Below, piece by piece: positions 30,302 through 39,298 of a DNA stretch of 64,000 bases. The notes beneath the pieces were generated by a model. The model was not told where the DNA came from. It did no database searches and was given only the letters and a program-made list of their open reading frames with translations. The position numbers were made by a program, and so were the translations under genes. Origin of the DNA: Pseudothauera nasutitermitis (GTDB lineage: Bacteria > Pseudomonadota > Gammaproteobacteria > Burkholderiales > Rhodocyclaceae); the NCBI RefSeq assembly GCF_004801295.1, contig NZ_SSOC01000003.1, forward strand, positions 496,001-560,000. Reading direction: 5' to 3'. Numbering within the stretch: position 1 is the first letter of the stretch; the number at the start of each line of letters is the position of its first letter.

Positions 30302-31447
30302 ATGAGCAACCGCCCCGCCCCCGACCGCTTGCTGCACCTGCTCGACTCGCTCGCGGAAATCGATCCAGCACGCTGGGACCACCTCGCCGGCGACGAACCC
30401 GGCCTCTCGCACGCCTATCTGCACAGCCTGGAAAGCAGCGGCTGCGTGGACGCACACAGCGGCTGGCAAACGCGCCACGCCACGCTGTGGCACGGTGGCG
30501 AACTGGTGGCCGCCATGCCCTTGTACGAGAAGCAGCACTCCTGGGGCGAGTACGTGTTCGACTGGGCCTGGGCCGAGGCCTACACGCGCCACGGCCTGGC
30601 CTACTACCCCAAGTGGCTGGCTGCCGTACCCTTCACCCCGGTGCCGGGCCGCCGCCTGCTCGGCAACTGCGCGGAAGATCGCCGGGCGCTGCTGCACGCC
30701 GTGCTGGCGATGGTGCGGGCCAGCGGACATTCCTCCTTCCATCTACTGTTTCCGGCCGACGACGAAATCCCCTGGCTGGCCGAGGCCGGGCTGATGCTGC
30801 GCCAGGGCGTGCAGTTCCACTGGCGCAACCGGGGCTACCGCGATTTCGACGGTTTCCTCGCCCTGCTGAACCACGACAAACGCAAGAAGATCCGCCAGGA
30901 ACGCCGCCGCGCCGCCGCCCACGGGCTGAACACACGCTGGCTGGACGGCCATACGGCCAGCGCGGAGGACTGGGCCTTCTTTCACCGCTGCTATCGCGGC
31001 ACCTACGCCCTGCACCGCTCCACGCCCTATCTGAACCTGGATTTCTTCACCATGCTGGCGAGCCGCGCGCCCGATTCGGTGCGCCTGCTGATCGCCGAGC
31101 GAACCGGCCAGCCGGTGGCCGCCGCCTTCTTCCTGCACGCGCGCGGCACGCTGCACGGACGCTACTGGGGCGCGCTGGAGGCGCTGCCCTTCCTGCACTT
31201 CGAGCTGTGTTACTACCAGGCCATCGAATACTGCATCGCCCACGGGCTGCAACGCTTCGAAGGCGGCGCGCAGGGCGAGCACAAGCTCTCGCGGGGTCTG
31301 GAGCCGGTCGCCACCTGCTCGGCACACTGGATCGCCGATCCACGCTTCCGCCGCGCGCTGGATGATTTCCTCGCACGCGAGCGCGCCGGGGTCGGCTTCT
31401 ATCTGGACGAACTGGCCGAGCGCACCCCCTTCCGCTCCGCCCCATGA
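30302..31447 (+). CDS. FemAB/GNAT-like protein (PF04339-type)
   Basis: The 381-residue soluble protein matches the family once called peptidogalycan biosynthesis protein (DUF482). It shows the opening HAYLHSLESSGCVDAHSGWQ, then YPKWLAAVPFTPVPGRRLL, the basic NHDKRKKIRQERR and the C-terminal FEGGAQGEHKLSRGLEP. The fold is a double acyltransferase; the substrate is not established. A TAA stop lies six bases before the ATG, so this is the first possible ATG, and it lacks a clear ribosome site. It diverges from nadE. Confidence 0.85.
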   Translation: MSNRPAPDRLLHLLDSLAEIDPARWDHLAGDEPGLSHAYLHSLESSGCVDAHSGWQTRHATLWHGGELVAAMPLYEKQHSWGEYVFDWAWAEAYTRHGLAYYPKWLAAVPFTPVPGRRLLGNCAEDRRALLHAVLAMVRASGHSSFHLLFPADDEIPWLAEAGLMLRQGVQFHWRNRGYRDFDGFLALLNHDKRKKIRQERRRAAAHGLNTRWLDGHTASAEDWAFFHRCYRGTYALHRSTPYLNLDFFTMLASRAPDSVRLLIAERTGQPVAAAFFLHARGTLHGRYWGALEALPFLHFELCYYQAIEYCIAHGLQRFEGGAQGEHKLSRGLEPVATCSAHWIADPRFRRALDDFLARERAGVGFYLDELAERTPFRSAP

Positions 31448-31454
31448 ATGCAAA

Positions 31455-31475
31455 GGGCCCGCGCATGGCGGGCCC
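31455..31475 (-). terminator. Probable terminator of ppa
   Basis: An 8-bp GC stem (31455-31462 with 31468-31475) is followed by only three T on the minus strand. It lies between the converging acyltransferase-like gene and ppa. Confidence 0.55.
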
Positions 31476-31516
31476 CTGCTGCGCGGGCGGCACGCGGCCG
31501 CCCGGCGCGGAGCGAA

Positions 31517-32044
31517 TTACTTCTTGGCGTTGGCCAGACCGTCGAGGATTTCCTGACGCGCCTCGTCCACCGTGCCCCAGCCCAGCACCTTGACCCACTT
31601 GCCCGGCTCCAGGTCCTTGTAGTGCTCGAAGAAATGCACGGTCTGCTGCATCAGCAGTTCCGGCAGATCGTCGGTGGTCTGCACCTTGTTGTACAGCGGG
31701 GTCAGCTTGGACACCGGCACGGCGACGACCTTGGCGTCGGTGCCCGATTCGTCTTCCATCTTCAGCACGCCCACCGGACGGCAGCGCACCACCACGCCGG
31801 GCAGCAGCGGGAAGGGGGTGATCACCAGCACGTCCACCGGGTCACCGTCGCCGGCGACGGTATGCGGCACGTAGCCGTAGTTGATCGGGTAGCGCATCGA
31901 GGTGCCCATGAAGCGGTCGACGAAGACGGCGCCGCTGTCCTTGTCCACCTCGAACTTGATCGGATCGGCCTGCGCCGGAATCTCGATGATGACGTTGATG
32001 TCGTTCGGCACATCCTTGCCCGCAGGCACGCTCTCGAAGCCCAT
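31517..32044 (-). CDS. ppa: Inorganic pyrophosphatase
   Basis: Ppa hydrolyses pyrophosphate from biosynthetic reactions. The 175-residue protein is a family I soluble enzyme: [35 protein letters not shown] with the metal-binding Asp residues, and a [22 protein letters not shown]-like C-terminus. The size is normal and the gene is monocistronic. Confidence 0.96.
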   Translation of the reverse strand: MGFESVPAGKDVPNDINVIIEIPAQADPIKFEVDKDSGAVFVDRFMGTSMRYPINYGYVPHTVAGDGDPVDVLVITPFPLLPGVVVRCRPVGVLKMEDESGTDAKVVAVPVSKLTPLYNKVQTTDDLPELLMQQTVHFFEHYKDLEPGKWVKVLGWGTVDEARQEILDGLANAKK

Positions 32045-32197
32045 GTCCCTACCCTCCGGTGAAAAAAGTGGCGGGAATTATACGGGAAAGCGTCCGCCGC
32101 AAGCGGTCGTGCACCACAGCCAGCAGGCGGCGTTCATGGCCATGGCCGCCGGCCGGTGCAAGGGCGCTCCTCCTTGCGAAGAGAGCGCCATGCAGCA

Positions 32198-32407
32198 TCA
32201 CACGGGCGAATCGAACCCCGCGCCCTCCACCGCCGCGCGCAGTTGCGCCGGTTCGACGCGCGCCGGGTCGTAGCGCACCTGCGCGCTCGCGCTTTCCAGC
32301 GAAACCTGCGCGTCCTCGACGCCGGGCAGCGCCTTCAGCACGCCGGTGACGTTGCGCACGCAACCGCCGCAACTCATGCCCTCGACCTTGATCGTCACTT
32401 CCGCCAT
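32198..32407 (-). CDS. copZ: CopZ-like heavy-metal-binding chaperone
   Basis: This 69-residue HMA domain protein carries the metal-binding GMSCGGC motif near residues 10-16. It would deliver Cu(I) to CopA, whose gene ends 37 bp upstream on the same strand. A GTG at 32416 is in frame, but AGGAG is then only one base away, so the ATG at 32407 is the start. Zinc or mercury binding cannot be excluded from the motif alone. Confidence 0.85.
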   Translation of the reverse strand: MAEVTIKVEGMSCGGCVRNVTGVLKALPGVEDAQVSLESASAQVRYDPARVEPAQLRAAVEGAGFDSPV

Positions 32408-32444
32408 TGCCAACACTCCTGTCCGACTGGGTTGAAAAACACGC

Positions 32445-34862
32445 TCATCCGCGCCGCGGCCGCCAGCGCCGCAGCAGCAGGGAATTGCTCACCACCGATA
32501 CCGAACTCATCGCCATCGCCGCGCCGGCCACCACCGGATTGAGGAAGCCCAGCGCCGCCAGCGGAATGCCCAGCACGTTGTAGATGAAGGCGAAGAACAG
32601 ATTCTGGCGGATCTTCGCCAGCGTGGCACGCGACAGGTCGATGGCGTCGGCCACGCCCTCCAGGCTGTTGCGCACCAGGGTGATGTCGGCCGCCTCCACC
32701 GCCACGTCGGCACCCACGCCGATGGCGAAGGACACGTCGGCGGCGGCCAGCGCCGGCGCGTCGTTGATGCCGTCACCGGCCATGCCCACGCGCAGGCCGC
32801 CCGCGCCCAGGGCCTTGACCGCCTCCGCCTTGCCGTCCGGCAGCACACCGGCGCGGTATTCATCGATGCCCACCTGGCGGGCGATGGCCGCCGCGGTCAC
32901 TTCATGGTCGCCGGTGAGCATCACCACGCGCAGCCCCAGCGCATGCAGGCGGGCCACCGCGCGCGGAGAATCCTCGCGCAGCGGATCGGCCACGCCGAGC
33001 AGCCCAGCGTAGGCGCCATCCACGCCCACCGCCACCAGGCTCTGCCCGGCGGCCGCCAGTTCGGCGACTGCCTCGGCCGGCACGGCCACGCCCTGTTCGG
33101 CCAGGAAGGCGGGCGCGCCCAGCACCAGCGCACGCCCTTCCACCCGGCCCTCGATGCCCTTGCCGCCGTGGCTGCGTACCGCATCGACCGCCGGCAGCGT
33201 AAGCCCGGCATGGTGCGCCTCGTCCACCACCGCACGCGCGATCGGGTGCGCGCTGCCCTGTTCGAGCGCGCCGGCCAGGCGCAGCACTTCCTCGCGCGAC
33301 CAGCCGGGCGCCGGACGCACCTCGGCCACCGCCGGCTCGCCGCGGGTCAGCGTGCCGGTCTTGTCCACCGCCAGCACGCGCAGCTTCTCGGCCAGTTCCA
33401 GCGCCTCGGCGTTCTTCACCAGCATGCCGGCGCGCGCGCCCTGGCCGGTGCCGACCATGATCGCCGTGGGCGTGGCCAGCCCGAGCGCGCACGGGCAGGC
33501 GATCACCAGCACCGCCACGGCGTTGATCAGCGCCTGGGCGAAATCGCCCGACCACAGCCACCAGCCCGCCAGGGTCAGCACCGCCAGCCCCACCACCACC
33601 GGTACGAACACCGCCGAGATGCGGTCGGCCAGACGCTGCACCGGCGCCTTCGAACCCTGGGCCTGCGCCACCAGCCGGATGATGCCGGCCAGCAGCGTGG
33701 CACCGCCCACGCCGGTGGCCCGGCAGCGCAGCAGGCCCTCGCCATTGAGCGTGGCGGCGAACACGCGGTCGCCCGCCGTCTTGTCCACCGGCAGACTCTC
33801 GCCGGTGAGCATGGCCTCGTTGAGCGCGGACTGGCCGGACTCCACCATCCCATCCACCGGCACCGCATCGCCCGGGCGCACGACGAACAGATCACCCGGA
33901 CGCAGCGTGGCCACCGGCACCTCGACCAGTTTGCCGTCGCGCTCCACGCGCGCCATCCTGGGCTGCAGGCGCACCAGCGCGTCGAGCGCGGCGCCGGTGC
34001 GCGCCTTGGCGCGCGCCTCCATCAGCTTGCCGAGCAGCACCAAGGTGATGATCATCGCCGAGGCTTCGAAATACACGTGCTGGTCGTGCAGGCCGAACAG
34101 CGTGACCACTGCGCTGAAGACCCAGGCCATGCTGGTCCCCAGCACCACCAGCACGTCCATGTTGGCCCCGCCGCCGCGCAGCGCCGCCCAGGCGCCGCGA
34201 TAGAAACGCGCGCCGATCCAGAACTGCACCGGCGTGGCGAGCAGCAGCTGCAGCCAGCGCGGGATCAGATCGTGATGCGCTTCGCCTCCCCAGCCGCCGG
34301 CCAGCATGCCGGGCATCTGCGCGGCGAGCGGCAGCGTGAGCAGTGCAGCGATCCAGAACCGGCGCAGGTCGCGCCGCCAGGTTTCGGCATGGCGGGCGCG
34401 CTCCTGCTCGCGAATGTCCAGTCCGGCCTCGACGGCAGCGAAGCCGGCGCGCGCCACCGCCGCGATGGCGGCCTGCGGCGACGACAGCCCCGGCTGGTAG
34501 TGCAGATGCGCGCGTTCGGTGGCCAAGTTGACCGTGGCCTGCACGCCGGGCAGGCGGTTCAGCACCTTCTCCAGGCGGGTCGAGCAGGCCGCGCAGGTCA
34601 TGCCGGAGATGGACAGTTCCAGTTCGGCCGGCGGCACGTCGAAGCCTGCCTTGCGGATGGCCTCCACCACGGCCTCCGGCGCGGTCTCGCCGGACAGGGC
34701 CACATGCGCGTGCTCGGCGGCCAGGTTCACGCTGGCGTCGACGCCGGGCAGGCGGTTCAATACCTTCTCGATGCGGGTGGCGCAGGCCGCGCAGGTCATG
34801 CCGGCGATCGGCAGATCCAGCTCGGCGGCGGGCAGCGCGGGCACGGGGGAACGGTCGTTCAT
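32445..34862 (-). CDS. copA: Copper-exporting P1B-type ATPase
   Basis: CopA pumps Cu(I) out of the cytoplasm. The protein (805 residues from the ATG at 34862) has two N-terminal HMA domains, each with GMTCAAC (about 20-85 and 88-155). It then has the actuator TGES, the transmembrane CPC in [14 protein letters not shown], the phosphorylation motif DKTGTLT, and the C-terminal [13 protein letters not shown] that marks the Cu(I) class. A GTG at 34883 could add seven residues. Its promoter contains a mer-like operator next to a divergent MerR-family gene. CopA could serve copper tolerance or cbb3 oxidase supply; ccoI is separate at 52194. Confidence 0.94.
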   Translation of the reverse strand: MNDRSPVPALPAAELDLPIAGMTCAACATRIEKVLNRLPGVDASVNLAAEHAHVALSGETAPEAVVEAIRKAGFDVPPAELELSISGMTCAACSTRLEKVLNRLPGVQATVNLATERAHLHYQPGLSSPQAAIAAVARAGFAAVEAGLDIREQERARHAETWRRDLRRFWIAALLTLPLAAQMPGMLAGGWGGEAHHDLIPRWLQLLLATPVQFWIGARFYRGAWAALRGGGANMDVLVVLGTSMAWVFSAVVTLFGLHDQHVYFEASAMIITLVLLGKLMEARAKARTGAALDALVRLQPRMARVERDGKLVEVPVATLRPGDLFVVRPGDAVPVDGMVESGQSALNEAMLTGESLPVDKTAGDRVFAATLNGEGLLRCRATGVGGATLLAGIIRLVAQAQGSKAPVQRLADRISAVFVPVVVGLAVLTLAGWWLWSGDFAQALINAVAVLVIACPCALGLATPTAIMVGTGQGARAGMLVKNAEALELAEKLRVLAVDKTGTLTRGEPAVAEVRPAPGWSREEVLRLAGALEQGSAHPIARAVVDEAHHAGLTLPAVDAVRSHGGKGIEGRVEGRALVLGAPAFLAEQGVAVPAEAVAELAAAGQSLVAVGVDGAYAGLLGVADPLREDSPRAVARLHALGLRVVMLTGDHEVTAAAIARQVGIDEYRAGVLPDGKAEAVKALGAGGLRVGMAGDGINDAPALAAADVSFAIGVGADVAVEAADITLVRNSLEGVADAIDLSRATLAKIRQNLFFAFIYNVLGIPLAALGFLNPVVAGAAMAMSSVSVVSNSLLLRRWRPRRG

Positions 34863-34898
34863 CGGGCTTCGGCTTGCGGTCACGGTTGCAATGGTGGC

Positions 34899-34930
34899 AG
34901 TCTAGACCCTGTACCCAGGTACGGAGTCAA
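34899..34930 (-). promoter_or_regulatory. MerR-type promoter of copA with a mer-like operator
   Basis: Read on the minus strand, TTGACT (34925-34930) and TAGACT (34899-34904) are 20 bp apart, or 19 bp if CTAGAC is the -10. This is the over-long spacer that MerR-family activators untwist. The spacer holds the dyad GTACC-TG-GGTAC. The -35 and spacer start strongly resemble the operator of mercury (mer) operons as I remember it. Confidence 0.75.
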
Positions 34931-34937
34931 CCCCGAA

Positions 34938-35399
34938 ATGAAACCGGCCATCCCCACCCCCACCGCAGGGCTCACCATCGGCCGCCTGGCCGCCGCCGCA
35001 GGCGTCGGCGTCGAAACGGTGCGCTACTATCAGCGCCGCGGCCTGATCGGCGCCCCGGTGCGCCACAAGGGCGCCTTCGGGCTGTATGGCGACGACACAC
35101 TGCAGCGCCTGCGTTTCATCCGCCGCGCCCAGACGCTGGGTTTCAGTCTCGAGGAAATCGACGGTCTGCTGGCGCTCGACGAGGAGCGCGACCGCGACAA
35201 GGCACGTGCATTGGCGCAGGCCAAGATCGCCGACATCGAAGCGCGTCTCCGGCAACTGGAGGACGTGCGCGGCGCCCTGCTCGGCCTGGTGCATTGCTGC
35301 GAGCACAGCAGCGCGCCGGCACCGTGCCCGATCCTGCAGGCGCTGGGCGAAGGCCCCGGCTCAGCAGATCACCCCGTTCCACAGCATGCCGCCCAGTGA
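34938..35399 (+). CDS. MerR-family heavy-metal regulator
   Basis: The 153-residue protein has the MerR winged helix (LTIGRLAAAAGVGVETVRYYQRRGL), a dimer helix and a C-terminal metal loop HCCEHSSAPAPCPILQAL. By my alignment to mercury MerR, the ligands equivalent to Cys117 and Cys126 are kept, but the Cys82 position is Arg. It starts 8 bp from the copA -35 and surely controls copA; the inducer (copper, mercury or other) is open. Its 3' end overlaps the convergent TauE-like gene by 39 bp. Confidence 0.87.
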   Translation: MKPAIPTPTAGLTIGRLAAAAGVGVETVRYYQRRGLIGAPVRHKGAFGLYGDDTLQRLRFIRRAQTLGFSLEEIDGLLALDEERDRDKARALAQAKIADIEARLRQLEDVRGALLGLVHCCEHSSAPAPCPILQALGEGPGSADHPVPQHAAQ

Positions 35400-36062
35400 C
35401 GGAGCGTGGAACAGGCCGAACACGCCGAAGCCCATCACCACCAGACCGGCGGCGAAGCGCACCTTGCCGTTGCGCGTGACGTCGCGGAAACGCTTGAACA
35501 CCAGACCGGCGAGCAGCAGGTTGGGCAGCGTGCCCAGGCCGAAGGCCAGCATCAGCCCCGCGCCGCGCGTAGCCGAACCGGTGACCAACGCGGTGGCCAG
35601 CACGCTATAGACCAGTCCACAGGGCAGGAAACCCCACAGCAGGCCGAGCGGATAGCCCTGGGCGACCGAGCGCGCCGGCAGAAAGCGCCTGGTGAGCGGC
35701 TGGATGCGCCGCCACAGGTGATGCCCGGCGCGCTCCACCGGCGCGAGCAGCCGGGTGAAGCCGGTCAGATACAGCCCCAGCGCGATCAGCATCAGGTTGG
35801 CCAGCACGTACAGGCCGAGCTGGATCGGCAGCACGCCTTCGTACAGCATGCCCACCGTGCCCAGCGCGCCGAGCAGGCCGCCGACGACGGTATAGGTGGT
35901 GATGCGCCCGAGGTTGTAGGCCAGGTGGATCGGCCACTGCCGGCGGGTCTGCCCCGGCACCTGCACGGTGAGCGCGCCGACGATGCCGCCGCACATGCCC
36001 ACGCAGTGCGTGCCGCCGAGCAGGCCGATGAGGAAGACCGCGAGATAACCGGTTTCAGGCAT
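35361..36062 (-). CDS. Sulfite exporter TauE/SafE-family membrane protein (CcoH/CopF-region type)
   Basis: The 233-residue protein has about six membrane segments and the conserved opening LIGLLGGTHCVGMCGGIVGAL, whose Cys pair and His suggest metal handling. GFLPCGLVYSVLATAL follows in the second half. This small branch is regularly found beside ccoI/ccoS/copA-type genes and is thought to help copper supply for cbb3 oxidase; sulfite export is not supported by context. The ATG at 36062 follows hemN by 65 bp on the same strand. Confidence 0.8.
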   Translation of the reverse strand: MPETGYLAVFLIGLLGGTHCVGMCGGIVGALTVQVPGQTRRQWPIHLAYNLGRITTYTVVGGLLGALGTVGMLYEGVLPIQLGLYVLANLMLIALGLYLTGFTRLLAPVERAGHHLWRRIQPLTRRFLPARSVAQGYPLGLLWGFLPCGLVYSVLATALVTGSATRGAGLMLAFGLGTLPNLLLAGLVFKRFRDVTRNGKVRFAAGLVVMGFGVFGLFHAPSLGGMLWNGVIC

Positions 36063-36127
36063 TCGAGGACAGCCGGGGGTGTTGTCTCCAGGCGCGCATT
36101 CTACGCCTCGCGGCCAACGGGCGCCGG

Positions 36128-37519
36128 TCAGATCACCTTGGAGTAGCGCTTGCGCTCGCGGTCGGCACGCAGGAAGCGGTCGAACACCATGGCGATGCCG
36201 CGCACCAGCATGCGTCCCGGCGGCAGCACGGTGATCCACTCGTCGTCGACCTTGAGCAGGCCGGCCTTTTCCATTTCGCGCAGATCGGCGAGCTCTTCCG
36301 CGAAGTATTCACGGAAGTTGATCAGATGGGCGATCTGGATGGACTCGATGGACAGCTCGAAGTGGCACATCAGCGCCTGGATGATCGAGCGGCGCAGCAG
36401 GTCGTCGGCGGTCAACTCGATGCCGCGCAGCACCGGCAGCTCGTCCTGGTCGAGGATGTCGTAGTACTCGTCCAGCGTCTTGACGTTCTGCGCGTAGGTC
36501 GGCCCCACCTTGCTGATCGCCGACACGCCGAAGGCCAGCAGGTCGCACTCGGCGTGGGTGGAGTAGCCCTGGAAGTTGCGGTGCAGGCGGCCCTGGCGCT
36601 GGGCGATGGTGAGTTCGTCGTCCGGCTTGGCGAAGTGGTCCATGCCGATGTACACATAGCCCGCCTCGGTGAGCCGGCGGATGGCCAGTTGCAGGATCTG
36701 CAGCTTGGTGTCGGCGGTGGGCATGTCCACCGAGTTGATGCGGCGCTGCGGCTTGAACAGCTGCGGCAGGTGCGCGTAACTGTACAGCGAGACGCGGTCC
36801 GGAGAAATCTGCAGCACCTGCTCCAGCGTGCGGTTGAAGCTGATGATGTTCTGCTTGGGCAGGCCGTAGATCAGGTCCATCGACACGGACTTGAAGCCGG
36901 TAGCGCGCGCGGCGTCCACCACCAGCTTGGTCTCCTCGAAGCTCTGCACGCGGTTGACCGCCACCTGCACGTCGTGGGCGAAGTCCTGCACACCCACGCT
37001 CATGCGATTGAAGCCGAGGTTGGAGAGCAGTTCGACGGTGTCGAAATCGACCTTGCGCGGATCGACTTCGATGGAATACTCGCCATTGGGCACCAGGGTG
37101 AAGTGCTCGCGCACCGAATCCATCAGCTGATGCATTTCCTCGTGGGACAGGAAGGTCGGCGTGCCACCGCCCAGATGCAACTGGGTGACCTGCCGGCTTC
37201 CGCCCAGACAGGAGGCCTGCATCTCGATTTCCTTGGCCAGGTATTTCAGGTACTTGGCCGAGCGCCCGTGATCCTTGGTGATGATCTTGTTGCAGGCGCA
37301 GTAGTAACAGATCGTGTTACAAAAAGGGATGTGGAAGTATAATGACAGCGGTCGGCCCAGTCCGCCCACGGCGCGCTTCGCGAGCCAGTCGCGCAGCGAT
37401 TTGGCGTTGAAGGCCTCGATGAAACGGTCCGCTGTCGGATAGGACGTGTAGCGCGGTCCGTTGATGTCGAAGCGGCGGATCAGTTGGGGGTCGAAGACGA
37501 GTTCTTTCTGGTTGCTCAT
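36128..37519 (-). CDS. hemN: Oxygen-independent coproporphyrinogen III oxidase
   Basis: HemN is a radical-SAM enzyme that decarboxylates coproporphyrinogen III without oxygen. The 463 residues contain YTSYPTADRF, the cluster motif CNTICYYCACN near residue 67, and LHLGGGTPTFLS. The length is that of true HemN rather than HemW. An FNR box lies between hemN and the divergent fnr, with a plausible -10 (GATCTT) at class II spacing towards hemN. Anaerobic induction is therefore expected. Confidence 0.96.
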   Translation of the reverse strand: MSNQKELVFDPQLIRRFDINGPRYTSYPTADRFIEAFNAKSLRDWLAKRAVGGLGRPLSLYFHIPFCNTICYYCACNKIITKDHGRSAKYLKYLAKEIEMQASCLGGSRQVTQLHLGGGTPTFLSHEEMHQLMDSVREHFTLVPNGEYSIEVDPRKVDFDTVELLSNLGFNRMSVGVQDFAHDVQVAVNRVQSFEETKLVVDAARATGFKSVSMDLIYGLPKQNIISFNRTLEQVLQISPDRVSLYSYAHLPQLFKPQRRINSVDMPTADTKLQILQLAIRRLTEAGYVYIGMDHFAKPDDELTIAQRQGRLHRNFQGYSTHAECDLLAFGVSAISKVGPTYAQNVKTLDEYYDILDQDELPVLRGIELTADDLLRRSIIQALMCHFELSIESIQIAHLINFREYFAEELADLREMEKAGLLKVDDEWITVLPPGRMLVRGIAMVFDRFLRADRERKRYSKVI

Positions 37520-37573
37520 GGTCGTACGGCGGCAGTCTGTTCCGTAAGATCGCAGAAAGCCGGAGTTTTGTGG

Positions 37574-37587
37574 TTGACGTGGATCAA
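37574..37587. promoter_or_regulatory. FNR box in the hemN-fnr intergenic region
   Basis: TTGACGTGGATCAA matches the TTGAT-N4-ATCAA consensus at nine of ten fixed positions. It could activate hemN and also affect fnr itself. Confidence 0.8.
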
Positions 37588-37628
37588 CGAGGCCCCGCCG
37601 ATCCCGTTAGGAGACGGAGCTGATTATC

Positions 37629-38372
37629 GTGCAAATGAAGGCGACAGTGCCGGTCTCGATGGCCAGTCTGAAGGCCGCCTGTTCGCAGTGTAACCTCCAG
37701 GAGCTGTGCCTGCCGTTCGGGATGTCGGAGAACGAGATCGACCGCCTGGACGAACTGGTGGGCGCCCGCCGCAAGATCAAGCGCCAGCACCACCTGTACC
37801 GCGCGGGAGACCTGTTCGAGGCCATCTACGCGATCCGCGCCGGCTCGTTCAAGACCGATGTGCTGCTGGAGGACGGGCGCGAGCAGGTCACCGGCTTCCA
37901 GATGACCGGCGAGATCATCGGCCTGGACGGCATCAGCACCGAGTTCCACACCTGTAACGCGATCGCGCTGGAGGACAGCGAGGTGTGCGTGATCCCCTAC
38001 GCCAAGCTGGAAGAGCTCTCGCGCGAGGTGGAGGGCCTGCAGCACCAGTTCCACAAGGTGATGAGCCGCGAGATCGTGCGCGACCACGGCGTGATGATGC
38101 TGCTCGGCTCGATGCGCGCGGAAGAACGCCTGGCGGCCTTCCTGCTCAACATGTCGCAGCGTTTCACCGCGCGCGGCTTCTCCGCCGCCGAATTCCACCT
38201 GCGCATGACCCGCGAGGAGATCGGCTCCTACCTCGGACTCAAGCTGGAAACCGTTTCACGCGCGTTCTCGCGCTTCCAGGAAGACGGGCTGGTGGCCGTG
38301 CAGCAGAAGCACATCCGCATCCTCAGCATTCCCGGGCTGAAGAAGCTGCTGCACCATCAGCCGGCCGGCTGA
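37629..38372 (+). CDS. fnr: FNR oxygen-sensing transcriptional regulator
   Basis: FNR is active as a [4Fe-4S] dimer without oxygen. The 247-residue protein has the three N-terminal Cys 18, 21 and 27 (CSQCNLQELCLPF) and the fourth ligand Cys109, in the E. coli arrangement. A CRP-like core and the recognition helix LKLETVSRAFSRF follow. A GTG at 37629 has GGAGC at good spacing; the ATG at 37635 is an alternative. The 3' end overlaps the convergent hemerythrin gene by 16 bp. FNR boxes at 37574, 51714 and 51931 are its likely local targets. Confidence 0.95.
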   Translation: MQMKATVPVSMASLKAACSQCNLQELCLPFGMSENEIDRLDELVGARRKIKRQHHLYRAGDLFEAIYAIRAGSFKTDVLLEDGREQVTGFQMTGEIIGLDGISTEFHTCNAIALEDSEVCVIPYAKLEELSREVEGLQHQFHKVMSREIVRDHGVMMLLGSMRAEERLAAFLLNMSQRFTARGFSAAEFHLRMTREEIGSYLGLKLETVSRAFSRFQEDGLVAVQQKHIRILSIPGLKKLLHHQPAG

Positions 38373-38896
38373 CGCCGGCGCTCGGTCATCGAACCGCCCA
38401 GCGCGGCCATGTCCGCGGCGCTGAGCAGTTCGCGCGCCCAGGGCAGCAGTTCGCCCTCCTCGCGCTCGATATGGTGCTGGTAGCGCGCGGCGAATTCCTC
38501 CACCTGCGCGGCATCGAGCACGGCCGCTTCTCCTGCGGCAATGCGCTGCAGGACCGCGCGCAACTGCGCCCAGGCGGCGAACATGCGCTGGTGGTCCGCC
38601 AGGATCCAGTCGATCAGCGCCTGCAATGGAGCGCGCCGTCCGGTTTCCACGCGGGCGAGCAACGCCGGGAACAGATCCTCTTCCTCGTCCATGTGGTGAT
38701 GCACCGCAGCCACATCGAAGTAGCGCATCACCGCCGCCGCGGCCTGGCGTGCCTGCTCGTCGGCGCCATGCGCCGGCAGCCAGGCGGCGAGCCGGGCCAG
38801 GGTCTTGAGCTGGGCCTGCACCCGCCCGTGACAGGCTTCGAGCATTTCCAGCGGCGAATCGAAACTCGGGGCGACCGAAATCAGTGAATCGTTCAT
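38357..38896 (-). CDS. Hemerythrin HHE-domain protein
   Basis: The 179-residue helical protein has the di-iron ligands of the HHE family: His23, the HHHMDEEED cluster (66-74), DHQRMF and YQHHIEREEGELLPW. It lacks the N-terminal Cys-rich ScdA domain of Ric proteins. Its place beside SirB-like, nnrS and dnr genes suggests a role in NO or oxygen handling; this is inference from context. It overlaps the SirB-like gene by 4 bp on the same strand. Confidence 0.88.
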   Translation of the reverse strand: MNDSLISVAPSFDSPLEMLEACHGRVQAQLKTLARLAAWLPAHGADEQARQAAAAVMRYFDVAAVHHHMDEEEDLFPALLARVETGRRAPLQALIDWILADHQRMFAAWAQLRAVLQRIAAGEAAVLDAAQVEEFAARYQHHIEREEGELLPWARELLSAADMAALGGSMTERRRQPAG

Positions 38897-39294
38897 GCGA
38901 ACACTCCTGCGACGGCCAGGAATCCGGCCGGGTTCTTGCTGACCGCCACCGAGACGATCCAGCCGAAGACCGCCAGGGCACCGAGCAGCGCGGCGACACG
39001 CTGCACCCGGCTGCGCCCGCGGCGCAGCGCCACCATGCCCAGGGCGATGTAGAGCAGCAGGCCGAGCACCTTGGCGGTCACCCAGCCGGCGGAGAAGGGG
39101 TATTGCTGGATCAGCACGGCCAGGCCGATGGCGCTCGCCAGCAGCACGCTGTCGATCACGTGCGGCAGCACGCGCACCAGACGCGCACGCGCCAGCCGGT
39201 GGTCGCCCAGCACCCAGATGCCGCGCAGCAGGAAACCGGTGATGCTAAGCACCACGCAGGTCACGTGCAGATGTTTCAGGGCGAGGTAGAGCAT
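38893..39294 (-). CDS. SirB2-like membrane protein
   Basis: The 133-residue protein has four membrane segments and starts MLYLALKHLHVTCVVLSITG, the SirB family pattern. Its precise function is unknown. An ATG at 39315 would add seven residues and overlap nnrS; the ATG at 39294, five bases after the nnrS stop, has GGGTGA nearby and fits the family start. It lies between nnrS and the hemerythrin gene in one minus-strand operon. Confidence 0.82.
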   Translation of the reverse strand: MLYLALKHLHVTCVVLSITGFLLRGIWVLGDHRLARARLVRVLPHVIDSVLLASAIGLAVLIQQYPFSAGWVTAKVLGLLLYIALGMVALRRGRSRVQRVAALLGALAVFGWIVSVAVSKNPAGFLAVAGVFA

Positions 39295-39298
39295 GGGG

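Noticed and set aside
32904-34937. Long plus-strand frame joined to the MerR-family gene
   Set aside because: The part before 34938 is His/Gln/Arg-rich antisense of copA. The regulator has its own ATG at 34938.
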